Assembly (NCBI GenBank): GCA_003116975.1
Contig: BGKB01000053.1
Coordinates: forward strand, 186,001 to 250,000
Length of the DNA stretch: 64,000 bases
Origin: Aurantiochytrium sp. KH105
Lineage: Eukaryota > Sar > Bigyra > Thraustochytrida > Thraustochytriidae
Direction: 5' to 3'
Shown: one piece after another, positions 58,099 through 64,000 of the stretch
How the letters are laid out: the number at the start of each line of letters is the position of its first letter
Position numbering within the stretch: the first letter of the stretch is position 1
Notes under the pieces: generated by a model
The model's database searches: none
The model's input: only the letters and a program-made list of their open reading frames with translations
Told to the model about the DNA's origin: nothing
Translations under genes and position numbers: made by a program

Positions 58099-58669
58099 GC
58101 CCTGAATGCTCAGCTAGAATAAAAAAAATATTCATACCCCAAGCGTCTTCGTTCCAAATTGATAAATAGAAGCTCCTCATAGAGCAAATACCCACAAAGC
58201 ACATTTGCAGAACCATTGCGCTAGGCTCGAACTGAACCTTTCAGAGCCATTTCATCGCAGCCTGCAGCTGCTCTTCGCTCCTGCCGTCGTTCACGGGTCG
58301 CCACCCAAGGGTTTTGCCATCGTGCAATACGATGCTTCGCTTCACACGCCTCCAAATGTTCGAGAGAGCCGCCTCCGGTCAGAAACTACGCTTACTTGCG
58401 GATAGAGCATACAAAGTACCCAAGCCAACTAGCATCGCGTGCTGGCTGATGACAGTTGTGCGCCGCGCCCCAAACCTACAGTGGCAGCTGGGCGCGGCTG
58501 TGGGAGGCCACGTGCACCAAAACGAACAAATCCAAGTTCTGCAAACCGTGGATCCCGTGCGGCGCGGACCTCGAGCGAGTGGTCGAGCGGGCGAGGAAGC
58601 GCGCGGGGGAGACTGCGATAGCAGACGGGACGTGCAGCAGCGGAGAAAGGCCGGTCTGGGCCCGCGGCG
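58099..58669. other. Intergenic upstream of EF-hand gene
   Basis: 571 bp. The first half is AT-rich 3' flank of copy C; the second half is GC-rich leader. No supported ORF. Confidence 0.5.
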
Positions 58670-59908
58670 ATGGCGCCGGTGCGCGGCGGGGCCGTGGACC
58701 TGGGGAGGTGGTGGGAGCACCCGTTCATGCGTGAGCTCGAAGACGAAGCACGGCGCGACGCGGCGCTTGCCAAGGAGAATGACGTGCACTGCAAGCGGCA
58801 CGAGCAGGCAGACTGGGCAGCGGATCGAGAGCTCAACACCGGGGCGCACGTCACGCCGAGCCAGATCGGCGGGCTGCGACAGTGGTTCCAGAGCGTTGAC
58901 GCTGACGACTCCGGCACAGTCTCGCTGCTCGAGCTCGCAGACCCGCTGCTCACCACGGGCGTCGCAGAGTCTGTTTCGGAGTGCGTGGAGATCTTTCAGG
59001 CCATCGACGAAGATGGGTCCGGCGAGGTAGACTTTGACGAGTTCCTCGAACTGGTCACCATCAAGTCATCAGGCAGACTTGAACGAATGCGCGCCCAGTG
59101 GCAGCGCGCGGCTGGAGAAGCGCCAAAAATTATTGACGAAAAGCAGCGTCGCGCAGAACTCGAAGCCGCCAAGGCCGACGGCATTCTCGCAATATGCGAG
59201 GCTCTAAAGAACGACGAAACGACCATGTCACTCATGTCGGCCATTACCTTTGAACGGCGTAAATTTATTAGTCAGGCAGTCATGAAGAAGGCGTCTCGTT
59301 ACCGCGTCAGGTTTCGAAAGGCGCAGTTCGAGGCGATTCGGGAAATTCTCTTTGCCTCGCCCGCAGAGCGTGAAGCGGCTTTGCGTCGTCGCGAAAACAA
59401 GACAGATGGTGCACAGAGGCGAATGTCCAAGCCCTTGCGCACGCGCGGACCGCAGCTATTCACGACACGCCCGCTTCCGTGGGAGGAGCAAAATTCTGCG
59501 CATGAAGAAAAAGGCTCTCAAGAGGAAAAAAGCTCGAAGTTTGACAAGTCAACGCTGCAGTGGCCAGAGAAGAGTTCTGTTCTTCCATGTGTGCAACGAC
59601 GACCTATTTTGAACCGGAAACGCGCGCTTGTTGGACTTCGCGCGCGCGTCACGACGCCAGCAATCGATGACCAGGAAGAGCTCTTTCTAGCTCTTGAGCA
59701 GAAAAGACGAAATGGCCCAATTGATATGGTACCGTCCTGCGTCTTACAAGGCTCCAACGCCCATCTTCATCGCACTGCTTCTGAAAGGGCCATGATGCGA
59801 ATTGATATGTTGAAGTTCCCAGACTGGCTGCGCATTACCGCCTCAAACGATGACGAAGCTATTGCAATTGAACTTGCCAATGCTCAGCAAGGGTCTATTG
59901 GTGGGTGA
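58670..59908 (+). CDS. EF-hand protein
   Basis: A 412-aa protein from the ATG at 58670. Two adjacent EF-hands have complete Ca2+-binding loops: D77-A-D-D-S-G-T-V-S-L-L-E88 and D113-E-D-G-S-G-E-V-D-F-D-E124. After them comes a long charged helix (RAQWQRAAGEAPKIIDEKQRRAELEAAKAD), then a basic, disordered C-terminal region with no recognised domain. No membrane segment or signal. The arrangement (EF-hand pair near the N-terminus, basic helical tail) resembles uncharacterised Ca2+-sensing cytoskeletal or flagellar proteins of protists. Partner unknown. Confidence 0.85.
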   Translation: MAPVRGGAVDLGRWWEHPFMRELEDEARRDAALAKENDVHCKRHEQADWAADRELNTGAHVTPSQIGGLRQWFQSVDADDSGTVSLLELADPLLTTGVAESVSECVEIFQAIDEDGSGEVDFDEFLELVTIKSSGRLERMRAQWQRAAGEAPKIIDEKQRRAELEAAKADGILAICEALKNDETTMSLMSAITFERRKFISQAVMKKASRYRVRFRKAQFEAIREILFASPAEREAALRRRENKTDGAQRRMSKPLRTRGPQLFTTRPLPWEEQNSAHEEKGSQEEKSSKFDKSTLQWPEKSSVLPCVQRRPILNRKRALVGLRARVTTPAIDDQEELFLALEQKRRNGPIDMVPSCVLQGSNAHLHRTASERAMMRIDMLKFPDWLRITASNDDEAIAIELANAQQGSIGG

Positions 59909-60423
59909 TTGATTCTCCATCGACTAGGCTTTTGAGAACATTGTAATTTTGATAAAATGAAAAAGAGGCGATCTTTTTCCTGGCTGTACATTGTGTGGAC
60001 AAAAGTTAAGAGAGACATCTGATTCTCGTGAGACATTCATATTCGTGAGTCGAAACCGAATCAGTGGTCGCTATGCATTTCTCCAAACAGCAGATAAATA
60101 CAACGAGTGCCAAACTCAATGCATGCATCGCTCGCCTCCGAAGACAGTGCATGGATGTTCCCAGAATATACAAGAGCATACAACAACGCCGACTCAGAAT
60201 CATGGTGTCAATATTTCTTCCTTTTTTTTTTTGTGATTTTTCATAGTATTCGAGAGCACGGAGCAAACCTAGCTATCCCGAGTTTGCCATCTGCGCCAAT
60301 CCTGCTTTTCCGCTCAGCCTCTTCGCGGCAGCAAACAAACTCATATACATTGGGAGGGCATGCACGCGCGCAGCCGAATGATATAAGGAGATTGAAACGA
60401 TCTGCAGCAATTTCAGCAGCGCT
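59909..60423. other. Intergenic, convergent 3' ends
   Basis: 515 bp of AT-rich sequence between the EF-hand gene and the telobox-Myb gene, with a T run near 60223-60232. Nothing recognised. Confidence 0.5.
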
Positions 60424-62529
60424 TCAATCCGCCTGAGATTTGTGTTTTTTCCTTTCGTTGTTTTGCGAGTTGCTTCTCTTTCTTTTGTTCTCTGCGGCAT
60501 CTGTAGCTTTCACGGTCCGCGGCAAAGCGTCCGCACGCTGAGAGCTCGCTTGTGTGACTTCCTCCGTCCCAGAACTCTTCGTCTCCGCCCCGCTTCCTTT
60601 CTCGTTTGTCTCGTTGGTTTTCTCTTCTTTGCCTTCATCAGGTCGATCAGCGCCGAGGTCCGCATTGGCGGCTTCGTCTGATGCAGCATGATTATGGTCT
60701 TCACGAAGGTCTTCAGAATCGTGTGCCTCATCATGACGATCATGTTGAACGTCGTGATGTTGGTGAATAGCGTCATCAGCGGCAGTCACTTCTTGCGATG
60801 CAAGTTCTCTTGCGGCATCTTCATGTTCCTGCAACATGGCTAAGTGCGCCTCGTGCGCTCGTCGGTGCTCTTCTTCTTCATCTTCGTCAAAGCTGACGGC
60901 ATTCTCCCCAGGTGCTTGCACATCGGCATCCGTTGCGTCAGGACCGGCGGGGTCATTTGAACCATTCGCAGCAGAGGCTTCCCGCTCTTCTGCTTCTCCT
61001 TCGTCTCTCCTTCTTTCTTGTTCCTCGTCGGGAGCGAGATCTGTGCCCTCCAAGCGTACTTGGTGCTCGTGCGCCTCGGGGGCAGAATGTGCTCGCTGTT
61101 CATCTTCGTCAATAAGTTCGTCGTGCGCTGCAAGATGCTGTTCCGTGTGAGCGCGATGTAGAGCTTCCGCTTCCGCCTCTGCAGCTCGAGCTTCTGCATC
61201 TGCATCATCTGCATCATCTGCGTCTGCGTCTGTGTTTGCATTTGCTTGAGCTTGAGAGTTGGCTTGAGGATCAGCTTGGGCACTATTATCAGCGTCCACC
61301 TCCTCGGCAGCAGCAGCATCACCATGATGCTCGTGATGCTGATGATGCTCGTTGAGAACCTCGTCGTCATCCGCGGCGGTAGTGACGCCCTCGCCACTTT
61401 CGTCGTGATGGTGATGGTGATGGTGGTGGTGGTGGTGGTGAAGGTGGTGCTCATGCGGATCATCTTCGTCGACATCATGACCTTCGGCCAAAGCAGACGA
61501 AGCGACTGCAGCATCCTGTGCCTGGGCAGCTCGCAAAGCTTCCATCTCCGGATCAGTGTGATCGTGCTGAGTAACGATGCCATCAGGCCCAGCGTCGCCG
61601 GATGTGTCCATGGGCACACCTGCAACAGCAGCCTCCACAGCGAGTCGATGGGCTTCCTCGTCCTCGTCTGCGCCTTCCATCTCCACTTCGTCCTCCTCGT
61701 GGACGGTAGACAGACGGCCCTGCCGCGAACGTAGCTTTTCCTCCTCGAGCTCGGTCTCCTCGACGGCTTTTTGATGTTCGCGCATGATCTCATCGTCGTC
61801 AGCAGTAGCCATGCCACCCGCATGTCCAGCATGAACCTCATCCTCGGTGGTCTCGCCAACATCATGAATATCGGTGGCGTGGTCCATCGCTTCATCGTGA
61901 TCAGCATATACGATGCCTTCTTGTTCTTGCTGCTGCAGCATTTCTCGGTGGATTTCGGCGTGCCGAAGATGCTCGCGGAGTTCCTCGTCTTGCAAGTCTT
62001 CTGCCGATTCTTCGAGGTCCATTTTGTCTGGCTCGGCATCCTTGGGGTGACCGCTGGGCGCCACCGTCGCGGAGCTGCTTCGACCAATGCGGTACGGGCT
62101 CCCATGACCGTACTCGGCCTCTTCGCGCACCGCATCACGTTCAGGATCGCGGACAAGGTTGCGCCACTTGTCCTTGAGGTGTACACTCGTTCGCACCTGG
62201 TTAAATTTGCTCTTGTACCGCTGCAGAATCCGCGACCAAGGGTTCTTCTCGCGGCCGAGCTCACTAAACCCGCGTTTCAGGTAGTGCACCTCCTTATCTG
62301 ACCACTGTATTTTCTGGTGGCCGAACAGCGGGTCCGCTTTCTTGGATGGGTCGAAGCGGACGATGTTCCGCCATTTGTCTTTGAGGTCCACAGAAGTCCG
62401 CCGCGAGTTGAACTCGTAGGCGCTAAGGATCTTGCGCCATTTCTGCCGCGACGACTTGAACTTCTCCACGCCCTCCACCAGGTTCGCGATCTCCTGCTCC
62501 GTGAACGGCACGCGCGGCCGTCTGCTCAT
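60424..62529 (-). CDS. Double telobox-Myb protein with acidic His-rich tail
   Basis: A 701-aa protein from the ATG at 62529 (MSRRPRVPFTEQEI). Two Myb/SANT domains lie at the N-terminus (about 6-57 and 74-127). Each ends in the telobox signature: VDLKDKWRN at 47-55 and VHLKDKWRN at 116-124. VDLKDKWRN is the third-helix motif of TRF-type telomere-repeat-binding proteins and plant TRB/TRFL proteins. The remaining 570 residues are strongly acidic with His-rich stretches (a run of about 12 His near 61410-61445) and no folded domain. A telomere- or promoter-binding role is inferred from the telobox. An ATG at 63093 is in frame, but the intervening 188 residues are Arg/Pro/Ala-rich and look like leader. 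Confidence 0.85.
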   Translation of the reverse strand: MSRRPRVPFTEQEIANLVEGVEKFKSSRQKWRKILSAYEFNSRRTSVDLKDKWRNIVRFDPSKKADPLFGHQKIQWSDKEVHYLKRGFSELGREKNPWSRILQRYKSKFNQVRTSVHLKDKWRNLVRDPERDAVREEAEYGHGSPYRIGRSSSATVAPSGHPKDAEPDKMDLEESAEDLQDEELREHLRHAEIHREMLQQQEQEGIVYADHDEAMDHATDIHDVGETTEDEVHAGHAGGMATADDDEIMREHQKAVEETELEEEKLRSRQGRLSTVHEEDEVEMEGADEDEEAHRLAVEAAVAGVPMDTSGDAGPDGIVTQHDHTDPEMEALRAAQAQDAAVASSALAEGHDVDEDDPHEHHLHHHHHHHHHHHHDESGEGVTTAADDDEVLNEHHQHHEHHGDAAAAEEVDADNSAQADPQANSQAQANANTDADADDADDADAEARAAEAEAEALHRAHTEQHLAAHDELIDEDEQRAHSAPEAHEHQVRLEGTDLAPDEEQERRRDEGEAEEREASAANGSNDPAGPDATDADVQAPGENAVSFDEDEEEEHRRAHEAHLAMLQEHEDAARELASQEVTAADDAIHQHHDVQHDRHDEAHDSEDLREDHNHAASDEAANADLGADRPDEGKEEKTNETNEKGSGAETKSSGTEEVTQASSQRADALPRTVKATDAAENKRKRSNSQNNERKKHKSQAD

Positions 62530-63481
62530 GGTGCTGCGCGAGCTGCTCGGCCGAGGCCTCCTCCTCCTCCTCCTCCTTGTCGCCGTCCTCGTCCTCGTCC
62601 TCGTCCTCCCTTTCGCGGGTACTGACGGCGCGAACCTCGACGGAGCGCACGGCCAGCCGGGACCTGCAGGGGGAGGGCGGGCGCGCGGGCGCGCAGGGCG
62701 CGGGGCGGGCCTCGCCTGCGCGCGTCGCGCGTCGCGGGGCGGGCGGGCGGGCGCGGCGTGGCGGGGCGGCACGCGGATCCCAATCAATGCGCGGCCGGAT
62801 GCGCGTTCTCCGCGGCCCGGCCCGGGCGGCCAGCAGCGGCCGGGCCGCGCGGGAGCGGGCGCGGGGTCGGGCCGCGAGTGGGGCTGCGCAGCCTGCAGCT
62901 GCGCGCCGAGCCAACCCGAGCGGTCGCAGCGGCCGCCGCGCAGCGGCGCCGCGCGTCGCGCCCTCGGTCTGTCTCTGCTTGCGCCCCCTCCGTGCGTGGT
63001 TACGAAGGGGGGGCCCCCAGCTTCGCCGCGCCCCGGCGCCGCCCAGACTCCGTGGCTGGCCCCTTTCACGCGAGTTCTTTTTTCCTTTGTCATTATATTT
63101 TGGCATGGTACCTAAAAGTGGTGGGGTGGGGAAGAAGTTCGGGGTTTTAAGAGTGGGTAAATGCCGGGGAAAAAACGCAGGAGAAGGGCGGGGAGGAGAC
63201 AGGGAACCCCCCCAGGTGGTGCCGGAGAAAGTGAGGATAAGCCGAGGATGGAGGAAAATCGATAAGGGACCTAACGAAGAAGATAAAGAGGCTCAAACGC
63301 AACGGACCGATGATGATCATCATGGTGTTGATGATGGTCATGATGGCGAGGCCCACGCAGGCTGGGCTCGACTTCTTGTTGCAGCACAGAACTTCTTGTT
63401 GCACAGAACTTCTTGTTGCAGCACAGAACTTCTTGTTGCAGCACAGAACTCGCGCCAGGAGGCGAAGAGAGGAGAGGGAGG
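62530..63481. other. Divergent intergenic region, telobox-Myb and acidic protein genes
   Basis: About 0.95 kb. The first 560 bp are extremely GC-rich and stop-free on several frames; the rest contains the ACTTCTTGTTGCAGCACAGA tandem repeat at 63371-63447. No separate gene supported. Confidence 0.5.
63371..63447. repeat. 20-bp tandem repeat, four copies
   Basis: ACTTCTTGTTGCAGCACAGA at 63371-63390, 63408-63427 and 63428-63447, with a 17-bp copy missing one CAG-like triplet at 63391-63407. It ends 34 bp before the ATG of the next gene. Confidence 0.95.
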
Positions 63482-64000
63482 ATGGCACTGACGTCTGCCA
63501 AGGCTTTCGAGCTCGGAGTCTTGCGGCGGAGTGATGATCAAGAAGCACAAGATGAGGCCCGACTTCGACGGGTCCTGGGACACCGAAAGTCCAGGGCGTA
63601 TGCGAGAATGCTGGAGCGCGCAAAGGTGCCGAGGGCGGCGATGAAGTACCTGCCTGCGATGAAACCCGTGGAAACTTGCGAGGTGGGCAGCGAAACGCGA
63701 AGATTGCTCAAACGAATTGAGTTTAACTTTGAAAACAAACCACGAAAGCTTGATCGCGCGCTTGATGAAGACGAAGCAAACGAAACTCATCTCGACGAAC
63801 ATAACAACAACAATGACGAGAATGTCAACAGCAAAGACGAGGGCGACGAAGACGACGAAGACAGCTCCGCTGAAGAGTCTGACTCGGACGAGGAAGGTTC
63901 CGACTCGGACGAAGAACTTCATCTCTCCGGCGCAGACGCCAGCAGCAGCACGAGCAGTGGCGATGAAAGCGACGAGAGCAGCGAACAACAGGCAGCAAAT
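63482..64000 (+). CDS. Acidic low-complexity protein, 3' partial
   Basis: An ATG at 63482 opens 173 codons with no stop to the end of the window. The N-terminal 80 residues look folded and basic (MALTSAKAFELGVLRRSDDQ, then RAYARMLERAKVPRAAMKYLP). From about residue 95 the protein becomes Asp/Glu/Ser-rich with an Asn run and SDSDEEGSDSDEE, typical of acidic nuclear or nucleolar proteins. Not recognised. The tandem repeat just upstream may be part of its leader. Confidence 0.65.
   Translation, partial: MALTSAKAFELGVLRRSDDQEAQDEARLRRVLGHRKSRAYARMLERAKVPRAAMKYLPAMKPVETCEVGSETRRLLKRIEFNFENKPRKLDRALDEDEANETHLDEHNNNNDENVNSKDEGDEDDEDSSAEESDSDEEGSDSDEELHLSGADASSSTSSGDESDESSEQQAAN

Noticed and set aside
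62530..63093. 188-residue N-terminal extension of the telobox-Myb protein
   Set aside because: Has an ATG but consists of Arg/Pro/Ala low complexity from a GC-rich promoter; kept only as a note.

Overview
This is nuclear DNA from a eukaryote. It carries histones H3 and H4, a U2 snRNP A'-like protein, a ubiquitin protease, RNase P/MRP subunit POP5 and a telobox-Myb protein. Genes are compact and mostly single-exon, with GC-rich third positions, and lie on both strands separated by 0.06-2 kb of low-complexity DNA. Two genes need a spliceosomal intron of about 200 nt (GTACGT...AG). Long single-exon genes, WS/DGAT-like acyltransferases, a eukaryotic xylose isomerase and Pro/Thr-rich surface proteins fit a stramenopile, most likely a thraustochytrid (Labyrinthulomycetes). 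That assignment is inference; no rRNA or organelle marker is present.

Layout: 1-5.8 kb, 3' part of an IQ-motif protein converging on a NIPA-type Mg2+ transporter with a C-terminal PDZ-like domain. 6.1-13 kb, three tandem WS/DGAT-like acyltransferases, all minus strand. 13-14.6 kb, simple repeats. 14.6-17.1 kb, a decayed PIF/Harbinger transposon. 17.5-18.8 kb, a divergent H3/H4 pair with shared leader sequence and an H4 3' hairpin. 20.7-22.5 kb, a mucin-like membrane protein and a 1-Cys peroxiredoxin. 24.2-31.6 kb, a U2A'-like LRR protein with a SAP domain, a Gln-rich nuclear-type protein, a HAD-like hydrolase with one intron and a TPR protein. 33-44.8 kb, a large DnaJ protein, a coiled-coil protein, a USP36/42-type deubiquitinase, a WW/zinc-knuckle protein and a two-TM surface protein. 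45.8-48.2 kb, a tandem pair of NAD(P)-binding SDR proteins. 48.5-54.1 kb, FUN14/EF-hand protein, CDP-alcohol phosphatidyltransferase fused to a degenerate cytidylyltransferase-like domain, xylose isomerase and POP5. 54.4-58.1 kb, three secreted Cys-rich PAN/apple-like proteins with a recent 1.36-kb segmental duplication. 58.7-64 kb, EF-hand protein, double telobox-Myb protein and the start of an acidic protein running off the window.

The window is not an operon-like system. The most notable content is lineage-specific domain accretion (NIPA+PDZ, FUN14+EF-hand, U2A'+SAP, CDP-alcohol transferase+cytidylyltransferase-like), three local gene-family expansions, and recurring U-poor CAAGC-rich 5' leaders on genes that are probably highly expressed. 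Several genes read open well upstream of the likely ATG because GC-rich leaders lack stops; I used the first ATG that precedes conserved sequence and say so in each entry.
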